Assembly (NCBI GenBank): GCA_007449985.2 | Contig: VIIQ02000590.1 | Coordinates: 1-64,000, forward strand | From: Desmodesmus armatus | Lineage: Eukaryota > Chlorophyta > Chlorophyceae > Sphaeropleales > Scenedesmaceae | Direction of reading: 5' to 3' | Length of the DNA stretch: 64,000 nt | Shown here: positions 35,983 through 48,280 of the stretch, one piece after another | Layout of the letters: each line of letters opens with the position of its first letter | How positions within the stretch are numbered: the stretch's first letter is position 1 | The notes under the pieces: generated by a model | Told to the model about the DNA's origin: nothing | Seen by the model: only the letters and a program-made list of their open reading frames with translations | Databases searched by the model: none | Made by a program: the position numbers and the translations under genes

Positions 35983-37829
35983 GGCTAATGGAAGCACATG
36001 CAGCTGTTGGACTGTTCGAGTGGCAGTGTGCCAAAACCGAAAAAGCGAACAAGCGGGCGAGACTTTGAGACAATGCAACACAACAGATAAAACTACTAAA
36101 CTTACACTACTAAACTTACACTTGCTCTGCCTCTATCGCCGTTCAGCGGCGACTAAAGCGTGGTGACTACTGGTGTACTGTCATCATGTACAGCACAGTA
36201 TGCTGTTTGCTGAGCAATGCACCACATACAAATGAACGCGATCTCGATCAGCCAAATACAGAATCCACAGCATGCGCCGATGATGGCCTCAGGTCTAATC
36301 CATCAGAAGCAAGGCTTCCAGGGGTCAAGTACAGTACCATAGTTTAAAAGCAGCAGTACTGAGCATGGCTTGCAGGGCACCAAAGTGACAAGCCCCGCCC
36401 TTAACGTCTGCACATGCCATCTGTGCCTGTTGATCCAGATCAGCTGGCTGATGTCACAGCATATGCCTTGGGTGCAGGTGTCGGCCTGTCAAAGAAGGGG
36501 CACCCTCGCACTGAAGGGGTGGTCAGCGGTACAGAAAGTAGGCGGCGGCTATTTCTTCCAGGACAATCCAGGCTCCCGACCCTTGCACTGCAGTCAGCTG
36601 GCATGGTTACAGGCAGTTCGACCTCAACTGATGGCATGGTGGTAGGATTCTCACTAAAGTTCGATTGGCTACAAGGTGCTGTTTGTTGTCACCCATGCTG
36701 CCGCAGCAACCGAGTTCACTAAGCTGCATGATAGACCAAGATGAGTCACGGACAGTTGGACAAGCATTGAGAAGTCTGCAGATCTGCTAGCTAGATCTGC
36801 CAGCTACATATGCGGCTGCCTGGGCACTGCAGGGTGGCACTGAGTACCCAAACCAACATGCACTGCATGGCATTGCCTCAAAGTCCCTGAAATCCTTGCG
36901 TGTCATGACAGAAAAAACCTCGACTTCATCAAATTGGGCCCTTGTTGCAGGGCAGGCGCAACAAATGACAGGCGCAGGTGGCCATCTAATGGCAGCCAGA
37001 ACAATCATGCAGGAACACCGTGTGACCCACTGAATGTGGCACACCTCTGAGAACCGCATGCCCGACGCACTGAGTGTCCACGCAGTGAAAGCCGCTGGCC
37101 AGTCAGTTGCTGCAGCCTCTGATCAACCCTTAGCAGTGCGTTTGTCATGCAGCGCCACATGCCCACCCAGTCACGCCAAGGGCAGCACTGCAAAGTTGGG
37201 CAACGCAGTGCTCAGGTTGCCCGACTAGTGATTGAATGTGCAGGCCTGTCACCACAAGCCTGACTCGTCGTGTACAACCCTGCCTCGCAAGCCCTGGAAC
37301 CTTGCCCAACCGCACATGCTCCCGTGCCACTGCCTGCTGCTGGGTCCGTCAATCATTCAAGTAGCTGTCACAGCTACCTGGTCAAGTGCAGGCAGCACCT
37401 GCTCAGGTCACAACATGAGTGACCCCATGCAAGGCTGCCCAACAATACAAACAACAGGCTGTACAGCCACATACACTAGGGGTCAGGGGACCAAACAATG
37501 GCTCACAAAGCAGCGCCCACACCTTGATCCAAAGGCCATCTGGAAGTCCCGTCTAGATTGATATTCCAGCCAAAAAGTCACCTTCTGCTTGGCCAAACAA
37601 GCAGCACACAGTGGAATCAATAAATCGATACACTAGCAAACCAGGACAACATCAGCCATGCTGCATTTTGCAACACCACATGAGTGCGCAGACGGCATCA
37701 TCATACATAGGGCACCAGCCCCACACCATACACACCACACGACTCTGACTTGCATGTACAGCAACAAAATCATGACAGACAACTGCCTCCTGTAACCACC
37801 CAAGATCACAACTGCCTTCCAACCTTGCT
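35983..37829. other. Intergenic stretch without supported gene
   Basis: About 1.85 kb between the start of the secreted-protein gene and the 3' end of the MATE gene. It contains a tandem AACTTACACTACTA motif at about 36096-36121. Short ORFs (36414-36722 plus, 36787-37059 minus) show no splice-consistent continuation or family likeness. Confidence 0.45.
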
Positions 37830-40800
37830 TCATACATGCTCATTACCCAGCAGCGGGCGTTGCAGGGAGGAAGTCATGCTGCCAGTTCGCATCCCCAGCG
37901 CTGTGCTCCCACCCCCACCCCCATTCTCCTGACCCGCCGGCACCAGCAACCCGCTCCCAGACCCAAATAGCCCCTGCTCTGGGCTACACACCTCATCCTC
38001 CCCCCTCGCCTGCTCCCCAGCCACTAACTCCTGAGCCCGTGCAACCTCCTCATCCCAGTTTATCCTGCAGCTGGTGTATACATGCAGCACCAGCGCCTGC
38101 ACCGCCACAGCAGCAGCAAGTGACAGCCTCAGCCCCAGCACACCCATGTTGGCCTTGAAGGCCAGCACATAAGCCAGGGGTAGTCCCACGAGCCAGTAGG
38201 AGCACCAGGAAGTTGCTGCACCGATGCCCTGTCGGCCTGCACCCCGCAGGACTCCACTCAGCACAGCGCTCTGGCCGTCAACTGCAGCAGAGGACAAGCA
38301 GCACATGGAAGGCATGTGAGGGCGTGTATATACAAGGGAAAGCAGCTGGCAGGTGGCAAAGCATGAGCCATGCCTATGCTGCTTGTGTGGTAGCTGCCAG
38401 CTGGCCACTGTCCTGCCTGCGTGGCAGGATGTGGCTGCTGACTAAACTATGAGTGCGGCGTGCTCACTACCAGGAGGACGGCTCAACCCAACTGCTGTGG
38501 GCTGATCACTACTGAAGTGACACAGTAGCACCCATGATGAACAGACCAAGTCCAATCAGCAACCAATTCAGCAAATGCAGGAATACAGTAAGGCAGCGAC
38601 CTTTGGCCCCACTCACATATGATGGTGGCCACCACCAGTGGCAGCACCTGCTTGAGCTGTTCCTGCACGTCCCTACTGTTGGTGAGCGCAGCTGCAAGTG
38701 CAGACTTGCCCAGATACATTGCTGCACACAGAGCTGCAGACGTAACCAGCACCAGCACACAAGAGGTCCTGCACGCACAGCGGCAGCCGCAAGCAGAGGC
38801 CACTCAGCACAAGCAATCGAGGTCGCTCCTGCGTCAGAATCTATTGAGCCAGTGGCATTCCAAATCAGGCTGTACGGCCCTTGGAAAGCAGGCTGATTTC
38901 AGTGCAGAACAACCGCAACACAGTCAAGACGGTTGATGTCTGCTGGCGGTGCAGGACGTAACCTGCTGAATAGATGCTGCAGGCTACCAGACTTCAACTG
39001 CTGCTACCAGACATATTCCTTCTCAGATCCTGTCGCCAACTTGAGCAACCATGGCTGCTCGCGCCGAGGTCAGATCCTGCACAGGTCAGCCGACCGTGCC
39101 CTCACCTGAACAGCCTAGCCGCCCTTTGGGCATCTCCTGCTCCCAATGCTTGTGCCACCCTCGTAGCTGTGGCTGTACCAAGGCTGTAGCAAAGAATCCA
39201 TGGTATCGCCTGTATTTGCGTGGACAGGCCGGTGACTGCTACAGCCACCTCAGCATTGGGCAGCCAGCCAGCCAGCAGCACTACCACCTCCCACATCCAC
39301 CACTGGGGGAAAAACGAGAAGAATCAGGGCAGCAGACACGCAACACATGTCGGCAGTGCCAAGAGCATTAGGGTGCGCCGTCCAAATCAGAACTGTCTGC
39401 AAAACGTCAGATGGCACTTATGTTTATGGACACTGTGAGATGGCAATGGTGTCATGAGCACCCGGAGCGCAAGCATGGAACGTTGCCGCATGTGTGGACG
39501 GCCAGGGCACCACCAACAGGCCAAAACCACAGCGCCCGTTGCAGTCACTTGTCACAGCAGCTGCGTACCTCCAGGCAGACCATCAACACACAGGGCACAC
39601 CGTAGCCTAGGTAGGTGTGCCAGCCCCGCAGCACCTCCAGCACCTGCAGGCCCTGCCAGCCCTTGGCAGTGCGCTTGGACCTGGCCACACACTCACTGCA
39701 GGCCAGCCGGACAGGAGACGGCAGCACAACAGCATGGATGATTGGCATCGAAGCGCGCGACAGGTGGGCAAGGCATGTCAAAGGACGGGCTTGACGTCCG
39801 GGTCAGTACTGCTGGGTGGCAGTGTGGTGGCCTTGGAGGCTTCCAATGCATCTGGCAGGCCTGACAACTGCCGCGTCAGGTTGTCAGCACAAGCTGACGG
39901 CGTGCGAAGAGTCACTGAATTTGAGACAAGCTGATGCCAACAGCTGCAAGGCCCTAAACACACCCCATAGTGCTGCTTCTGTTCTGCTTGTGGCAAGGTT
40001 GTGAAACGTGACACAGTAGGCATCGCTGCACTGTCCATGTCTTTCAACTCACCTGAAGACAAGGTACCCCAGCAGCAGGACTACCAATATGCTCTGTAGC
40101 GTGACAGCAGCCCAAGCGGCACCATACACCCCTAAGCCAGACCTGCAGGCAGCACACAATGGGCAGCCTGTGTTTACGCACAGCCCACACCGAGGTTGCA
40201 CCACTGCTAGGATGTTGGTGCTTTGACCACAGCAAGCAGGCATGTAGCTGAGGACTTCATGTTGCTATCTGTCAGGCTGATGACACCTCAGGCTTGACTT
40301 GCCTGAGTGTCAAGCTCTTGCAGCTGCCTCAACAGACACCCCAATGCACCGGCAGCATGTGCTGCGTGCATGCCGATTTGCCGATGTGATACTCTGTAGC
40401 TACTCTGTCGATTGGCAGCTATCTGCTGCTGCATCACCTTCCGTGCTCACCAGAACACAAAGCCCCAGTACAGCATTGGAGCCAGGCCCAACCCCACCAG
40501 GCTGCTGGCCATGATGGGCAGCCCCTTGCTCTGGGCCAGCAGGTACTGTGCAACTGTCTCACTGAACACACTCAGCAGCAGCGCCGAGGACATGTACCAC
40601 AATAACCTGCAGCAGGACACAGCAGGCAGGGAGGATCAGGAGGCAGCGTAGGGCGGCCTGCATGATGGTGGGATGCGAGATGCACCGGTGCTTTGCCTGA
40701 TGCCTCCATGCCTGGATACATCATTGAGTCTTGAAAGCCACAAAGGCCTAGGCAGCTGTGCTGGTCCATGTTCCAAGTGGGTCCGAACCAGAGTCTGGCC

Positions 40801-42013
40801 CTTCAGCACACAACGTGCTGTCACTACACATCCAACAGTGCTGTAACTGCGTGCCCTACAGCGCTGTGCCCGTCCTCGCTAGTATGCACTGACAATGTGT
40901 GACCTAGTAGGCAGTAGGCCACCGCAGCTATCCGGCAGGAGCCAAGCACCCACCTGCTTGCTGGCTCTGCAATGTCCGCCTGTTGGCCCAGCAGTGTTAG
41001 CCAGCGTGCCACGGCCCCACTGCTCCACAGCAGCAGGGTGGGCAGCACTGACACCATACACACCAGCTGGGCACGCACCAGTGTGGCTGACATCATGTGC
41101 AGGTTACCGGCACCAAACGCCTGCAAATGCAGGCAGCACACATGGGGAGACAAGGTTGCTGTTGGGGTTGGCAGGCTGCAGGGGCCTTCAGCAAGCGTAC
41201 TGGTTCGGTGAGAAATGCATGCTTTGACTTCTCAGATGGCTCTGCAATCATAAGCGTCAGGGTGGGGCCCTGGGACGCATCCTTGGCCATATCACCATCA
41301 TGACGGTGCCATGCTGTACATGCATGCAGGATACACTGTCTTCACGGATGAACTCTCCAGCAGTGACATCAATGAGCTGCCTGTGTGGTGAGCGATCCTG
41401 TCCTGCAGCATGGGGGTTAGGCCATGCTGGCCCTTGCTCACCTGGCCACACAAAGTCTCCAGCGCGCTTGCAAGCCCGCTGACAATGCTGTAGCCAGTGA
41501 CGTTGTACAGGGACTGTGCAAGGATGAGTGCTGATAGGGCCGCATTGCTGTTGAGGTGTCCCACACAGCTGCTGGCCACCAGCTGCTGCCCAATGGCTGC
41601 AACACCCTCCACAAACAGAGGTCCTGCTATGTGGAAGATACTGCACACAGCGCAGTACCAAACACAGATAGATCAGTTGCGAAACAAACTTGTTGCAGCA
41701 TCACATATGCCAGGTAAAGCTTGTGCAGTTGCAACAGCAGGGAGCTGACCGTCACTCACTGTTGACACTCCCCAATCATCAGGTGTAGCTGGTTGGTCTG
41801 CTGTTCTTGTTGCTGATAGAGGAGCTCATATACTGCCTCGCCTGCGGGTGGCTGTGCAGGTGGGTGCAAGGGGATGTTTGCGGGGTGCTCCCTGCTCTCC
41901 CAATGCCCATACAACCCGATGCGCTCCACCAGCGAGCTGGGTCCTGCTGTTTCTGAGCTTCTGCGAATCAGCTGAGGCACATGTTGGCTGTTTTCGTCAC
42001 CACTTGGTGACAT
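37830..42013 (-). CDS. MATE-family multidrug/toxin efflux transporter
   Basis: A twelve-helix cation antiporter of the MATE fold, which exports organic cations or metabolites from the cytosol across the plasma or vacuolar membrane. Minus-strand exons: 42013-41760, 41640-41442, 41120-40954, 40606-40451, 40142-40053, 39680-39569, 39302-39106, 38768-38617, 38281-37830. All phases agree, giving 592 residues. Landmarks: GPLFVEGVAAIGQQLVASS with ALETLCGQAFGAGN, the signature of the first half; QAIPWILCYSLGTATATRVA with LGAGDAQRA, the matching signature of the second half; FDGQSAVLSGVLRGAGRQ in helix 10; and WLVGLPLAYVLAF. A soluble N-terminus of about 85 residues and an acidic C-terminal tail of about 95 flank the core. 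The plant-type eukaryotic subfamily is likely; substrate unknown. One gene upstream on the same strand is PIG-O, 463 bp away. Confidence 0.9.
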
Positions 42014-42476
42014 GGGTATGCTGGGCTGCTTGCTAGCCAGTGCCTACACTCTGCTGGACTGCAGCCAACCACAGGTCACAGGCAGCAGAGCAGCAGCAGG
42101 AGTTGTGATTGAACTACTCGTGAGCACTTCAAGTTGCAGCAGCGGGCCTGGATTGGGTCAACGATCGAAAGAAGCGCTGTGTGTGCCTATGAAGCTGCGC
42201 CGTGACAAATGTGCTGAAATTGCGGTGAAGATCACGGAAGTGTCGGCAACCAACGGATCGACAGGCCATCAGGCTCATCTAAGAAACTGCTAGTCGGTGG
42301 TCGTCACAGACTTATCGCTTGCACTGCAGGCTAGGTGATGATGTCAAGTCGTTTGAACTTTGCCAGGCTGGCTACAGCTGCCACCCCCATCAACCCCCAT
42401 CACCCCTACAGCTGGCACCCCCAAAGAAGCTGTGGGCAACATGAGGGTGTGGGGGAGGGGACGGGGAGCCTATCGC
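42014..42476. other. Gap between PIG-O 3' end and MATE start
   Basis: 463 bp holding the PIG-O 3' UTR and the presumptive MATE promoter. The PIG-O stop itself overlaps a minus-strand TGTAA (42475-42479 region). Confidence 0.45.
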
Positions 42477-45400
42477 TTACACAAACACACTTGGCAACAA
42501 TCCTGCCACCAGCAGCTCCCCTGCTGCGGTGACAAGCATGAACCACAGCTCAAACACCAGCTTCGGTGCAAAGATTGCCCACAGCAGGATGTGCTGTTGC
42601 TGCACTGCAGCGCTAACCAAGCTCACCACCAAGGCAGCAAAACGTGTGCTGTTGATCACCCACAGCCCACACTCAACATGCTGCCTCAAGACAGCACAGG
42701 AACCTGTCAGGTTGACCGAGCAGGCAACACCATTGCTGTTGGTGCCCAAGCTCTGTTTACGGCCTGCGCAGCCAGCAGCATCTCCATCCACCCCTTCACT
42801 GGATTCGCCCACGGCAGCTGTATCACAGCATGCCAGAAACACGGGTAAGCTGAGGGGTCCCAGGAACAGGAAGCCACACGTGTTGATCAGCAACAAGCTG
42901 CCAGAAGAGAACATCAGCATGTCGTCAAACCCAATGAAGGCCGATGCATACTGCAGCCCTGAAAACTCACAGAAGTGCCCACTGCAGAAAAACAGCTGCA
43001 GGGCCATCAGCCCCCAGGCACCCGCACCAACAACACTGCAACAGCCATCATCCTCAGCAGGTGCCGCACTGCTCCCACCCCCACCTGCAGGACCGCCCTG
43101 CCCACCCTGCACCCTGCCCTTCAAACCATTACTGGCATGTGCAAGGTCAGTATCCGTGTGGGCTGCAAAGCTTGCAGCACTCCCTCGCACCCTCAACAGC
43201 TTGCAGAGCCCTACTGCCTGCAGGAGCGCCAGCAGCACAGTAGCTGGGCCTTTGAAGCCCAACACCATCACTAGAGGGCCTGCCAGCACAACACACAGCC
43301 ACAACAGCACCTCCACACCAGCAGGCCGTGCTGCTGCTATCCGGCCACCAGGGCTAGTGCCTTTGATGCTGCTGGGAACCAACGGTATTGCTGCTAACAG
43401 CACCGCTGCTGCCAGCACGAGCAGAGCAGCTGTGTATATGACGCGAGGCAGCAACAAACGCAGAGGCAAGGAGCACACTACCATGCCAGCGCTAGCCACC
43501 GGACGAAAAGCCGAGTGCCTCAACAATCCGCCAACTAGGCTTGCCAGTGGTTCATGGTTTGGCAGAAGCGGCAGTGAGGCTGTGCATGCCGCCCTGCCCA
43601 CATCGGCCAGTGTTGTATCGCTGTGCCCAAACAGCTGGGCCGCCCAGAACAACCCCAGGCACACAAACTGTGATGCAGCTACAGCCCGTAAACACCACAA
43701 TGCACCCACATGCAACCTGCCCCCGCAATCCGCATCACCACTCCGTTGCTGCTTTGCAGCAGCAACACCAAGCGTGGCAGGCCCCATTGATGAACTTTGC
43801 CTGCCCTGCAGCAGCCTGTCGACAGCACACACGACGCCCCACATGACCACCAACGGCCCAACAGTAAAGGCCAGCAGTGCTGAGCGCTGCCACGCTGCAT
43901 CCGGCCCCACCAGCAGCTCTGCCGAGGGCTGTGTCTTGTCATGCGGGTCCTGTCCAGACCTGTCAATCAGTCCCAGCAGCTGCAGCGACACATTGCACAC
44001 CAGCATGGACACTGCTGCCCTCAATGCCTGCCCTGCAGGTCGCCAGGTGCTCCATACCTGCGCTGCCGGCAACACTAGCTGCAGCTGCTGCCCTGCATCT
44101 GTCCCTGCACTGCTGTCCCTGCTGGAGCCCCTGACCCCAACAGCAGCAGGAGCCGGCTGCTGCCCCTTGCTGCCGGCTTCAGTCAGCTGCTGCATTGCTG
44201 TGCTGGCCTGTGCAGCCCTACGTGCCCGCAGGACTGCTGCCAGTGTTGCGCGCAGCAGTAATAGTGTGACTGCGCCCATCAGCACACACACCAACCTGCC
44301 CTCGCCCATCAGCAGCCCCACTGAGAACAGTCCCAGCGCATGGAAGGCTGCCAGCGCTGCAAAGCCCAGTGTGCTGACACGGTCCCACCTGGCCCCACCT
44401 GAAACACTGCCTGAGCCAGCTGCCCTGGATAGCAAATTTCTGCAAGGAGGCAAGGATATTGATGCATGACACAGACAGCAAGCGGCAAAGCAGGACAGCA
44501 GATCATCATCAAGATTCTGCGGGCAGCAAAGCCGTATAGACATGGTAGTGCCATCCTTAGTGCAGTCAATCAAGAACACATACAGCAGCAACCGCAGCTG
44601 TAATGACACCAGCGCCCGCCCTCACAGCTAGGTACCCAGTGAGACATGGTAGGAGCGGTTGGTCATATGTCAGGGTGAAAGCGATCCGTCACCCGCACAC
44701 GACTGCTGCTTTTGTCCATCCCGTGAAAAATCACCTGCACCTCTTTTCAACATGCTTTCAGTTGTTGCACCAGCTCTGAACCTCACCTCAGGTACCACAG
44801 CTGCAGCCCCAGCACCAGAACCCCCAGCACACAGCCGGCCCAGATGGGTCCCTGCTGGAACAACGTGAAGCGCCGCCGGGCCAGGTCAGCAGCCACACCC
44901 AGGAACTGCAGCTGTGCAGCAACAAGACCCTGCAGCGCCACCACCCCAGCAGACCCAAGGCCCTCATCATAGCTGGCAGCATCCGCCTCACTGCTTCTGC
45001 CTCCCTGCTGCTGCTGCTGGTGCTGACTACCTTCTGCGTCTTGCTGCTCCTGCTGCGCCCAAGCCTCTTGCTGCTTATGCAGAAGTTCCGCACGAAGCTC
45101 GTTGACAGCAGCCAGCTGGGCGGCAGGCAGGCCCCCCACTGCAGCATATCTGTTGAGGTACGTGTGAACCTGAGCTGCATTGGCTGCCAGTGCTGCGGAG
45201 TAGTCCTGCAGCCATGCAGCCGGCTGAGTGGCCAGGCCCTCTGCTGTTGCCAGCACGGCAAACAGGTGTGGCGGCAGCTTGCCTAAGTTGCCAAATGGGA
45301 TCGGCACGCCGAGCGTGTGCGCGAGCAGCGGGGTCAGGTCAATCTGAGGCACTGTGTTACTGCACACCAGCAGCTCTGACAGGGTCTTGGCTGCTGCCTC

Positions 45401-47434
45401 TGCTGGTGCTGGTGCTACAGTGCCGTGTCCTGAGTAGCCAGAAGAAGCCATGAGTTGCAGAAGGAAGCTGCTGCTGTCATCACTGCTGCTGCTGTGGGCT
45501 ACCGCAGTGCCGCCCTGCTGCTGCTCCCGTGTTGCGTTCATGTGGCTAAGGCTCACAGCCAGCAGGATACTGTCAGTCTCGTCTGGGGTGCCGCCCCCAT
45601 GGTCGCCGCCCTGTGTCTGCCCGTGGTCGCTGAGCACCACCAGCAGGGTGTCGGCATACACACCACTAGGACCTGCTTGGCCAACCAGCAGCTCTGCACA
45701 AAGTCACACATGATACATGACCCAGCAGCAATGCACAGCCCTCAGTCCAAGTGCTGCTTGTCGTGGGATTGGTGAAAGCAGTCAGGCATGCGGCCCATGC
45801 AAGCCCAATAGCTGAATGATTGAGAGTTTGCAGTGTTCAGTGAAGTCAATTCAAGGCCACACCCAGCAAGCTAAAAATTATAAGTTGCCAAATATGTCAA
45901 GACAGCGTAGATGCCACCCTGGTAATGCTGGTAACAGGTGGTGTGCGCCTTCTGTGGGCTGCTGGCTGCTTACCAATGACTGTGCTGACTTGTTCGTCCA
46001 TCTGTGCCAGCTTGTCTTCCATCTGCCTGCTGTTGACCCCATAGGTATGGCCAGCATGGTCCACACCAAGGTAGTGGGCAATCAGCACGTCCCAGCTGTC
46101 AGGCCGGGCCAGCAGAGGCAGCAGGTGCTGCAGGAAACACAACAACACACATGCAGGGAGTATCTGTTGACATGCACCATCAATAAGCATGCTTCTGCTG
46201 CAATGTCGCAGGTAAAGACACCTCCCCCTACAGGCTGTGATGGTAGAGCCAGCCTATCCTTCTGCCAACCGCTTTGACCTGCTGTGCGCCTCGGTCACTT
46301 GGCTCTCCTGCCTCTTCTGCCAACCACCGCTCACCTCCCACACCCATCGTCTACAGTATGGAGGTCCTGCACGTTGAAGGAGGGGTATGGGTAGGCCTCA
46401 GCAAAGGCATGCTGTGCCAGCTGCATCCAGGTGTCATCACCCATCATGACCTGTAACAAGGCACACACACCAGCACCAGCAGTCAGGGCTGCGGTACACT
46501 GTTGCGCTGGTGACTGGGCAGCAGGTGACGTCGTCAAATCTAGTTTTCAACCATACCCAGCGTGTTAGGCTACTGCTACAATCCCAGCTGCAGTTGTACT
46601 GTTTGTGGCGGTTGGGTGTGGGCTCAATTGACTTCCAGCTGCCAGGTCCGCCTGGCCGAGGCACCCACCAGTGTTTTGTTCCTGGCCAGCAGCTGCTGCA
46701 GCAGATTGTCCTCAGTGATAGCAGATGCAGAGAAGCTTTGACCAATGTCCAGAAAGGTAGGCAAGCCGCCCTGCACAGCAAGTGGTGGACCAGCGTTGTG
46801 TTGGCAGTGCTAGTGGGCAGGATCTGCTGGAGGCAGGTGCGTGTTGACTGAACGGACAGGGCTGACAACTGCTTCTGCTGTCACTTTTACTGCATACACA
46901 GCAAGCTTGGGGTCTCACCGTCAGCAAAGCCTTTAGCCTGCTCATCGTGATGGTGGGTGTGTCTGCAATGAAACGGGACGCCACTGCTGCACCAGCCTGC
47001 AAATAGCAGTAACAGTAGTTCGCGAGATGGCAAGGCAAGCTTGACATATTTGTGCGCTTTGCTTAGGGGGGGGGGCAGCTGGCGAGTCAGCAGGCGACGT
47101 GGGAGTGGTTGAGCAGGGCAGCAGGAGCAGCTGCAACTGCAGTGGGCAGCAGAGCACGCACCCCGGTCTGCACCAAGCGCAGAGTTTTGGGCATGAGGGA
47201 CCCTGACATCTGTCCAGCTGCACTCTGCTTTCCGCAAAGGAAGTCATAGCGAACGGCGTCAACGATCAAGACCACTGCTTTCTTGAAGGTTGGCGGTTTG
47301 CTGCTGCAGCTGCTGCCTTGGCACTCTGCAACGTCTGGGAGCTCCACACGAGTAAGAAGGAATCCCTTGAGAAACACCAATGCAACAACGACTTGCACAG
47401 CTGTCAGCAGCAGCAGCTTGCATGCTGTGCTCAT
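42477..47434 (-). CDS. PIGO: PIG-O, GPI ethanolamine phosphate transferase 3
   Basis: An ER enzyme adding phosphoethanolamine to the third mannose of the GPI anchor, the group later joined to protein. Minus-strand exons: 47434-47162, 46996-46919, 46770-46669, 46450-46335, 46127-45974, 45693-44787, 44439-42477; about 1197 residues, near the family size. The N-terminus has one membrane segment ([20 protein letters not shown]), then the alkaline-phosphatase-like catalytic domain: [12 protein letters not shown] (metal ligand Asp), [14 protein letters not shown] (nucleophile Thr region), [19 protein letters not shown] and [15 protein letters not shown] (metal-binding Asp/His). About 700 residues of multiple hydrophobic helices follow, with [20 protein letters not shown], the PIG-O-type motif. 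Joining exons 4 and 5 needs one more G near 46343; with it VDDGVWEHLLPLL matches the family. Confidence 0.9.
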
Positions 47435-48280
47435 GCTGTGATCACTGTTGCACACCGTCCACTTGGATCCATGTCCAGAGAACTTATCCTGCCTGCTGCT
47501 GAGGAACGAGATGCAAAAATGCGGTGGCATTTAATGAAACGATTTGGGTATGTATCCTCATCTGTTGATCCTTGCAGTCAACTTGTGTATCCTTGCACCG
47601 CTGCCTTGCACCCTCCATGAACATACCGCTTGTAACAAGTGCCTCACAGAGTTGATGCAACAAAGAGAACATCGGCCATCCAGCAACATGTGACTGGTGC
47701 AGTTAGGCGTGTTCCCTGGTCAGTTTGTGGTGGTCACGGCCAGCCTGTTTCAAGGAGATAGCATCTGCAGTGTCTGATAACCTGCTCTCATCATATGGAG
47801 CCGCACTCAACACCATGTAGTCAAGTATTGCAGATCAGGAAGAGGCTACACTCACCTAGGGTGCAAGCTTGCATTTACTTGCTGCACACACTGGCTGCAC
47901 CAGCTTGCTTGGCTGGCCCCTAAAATGCTGCAAAACTCTCAGAAAGGGTGGCCATGTGCAACACAGGGTGGTTGAAGCCTCCCATTGGCAAAGCAGCAGT
48001 GTTTCTGTGCTTGTGACTGTTCACCTCGCCCACTCAGCATGTGCAAGGGACATGACAAGAACGCAGAGAAATGTCAGAGGCAAGCCCTCGAACATCACGC
48101 ACCACACGGCGCAGCTATACAGAGACAATCACGTCACACGACTGGTTGCTTGCGATCCCAACTCCCGTTGGACCCTGCAAGCCTTGGAACCCTCTCAAAC
48201 GCCACAGAAAAGTGTCAAGTAATTTGTGTTGCAAACACGTCACGTCATGAGGCTCGCCTCAGCCTGCTGAGCGACAGCAC
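47435..48280. promoter_or_regulatory. Divergent intergenic region (PIG-O / dNK)
   Basis: About 850 bp between divergent start codons, presumably both promoters and 5' UTRs. I see no conserved box I would name. Confidence 0.4.

Noticed and set aside
36414..37059. Short ORFs on both strands as a gene between the secreted protein and MATE genes.
   Set aside because: No start context, splice-consistent neighbours or recognisable sequence.
42529..44469. A 646-codon plus-strand open frame opposite PIG-O.
   Set aside because: It mirrors the long PIG-O exon, is Ala/Ser/Pro-rich without homology, and PIG-O is clearly the real gene.
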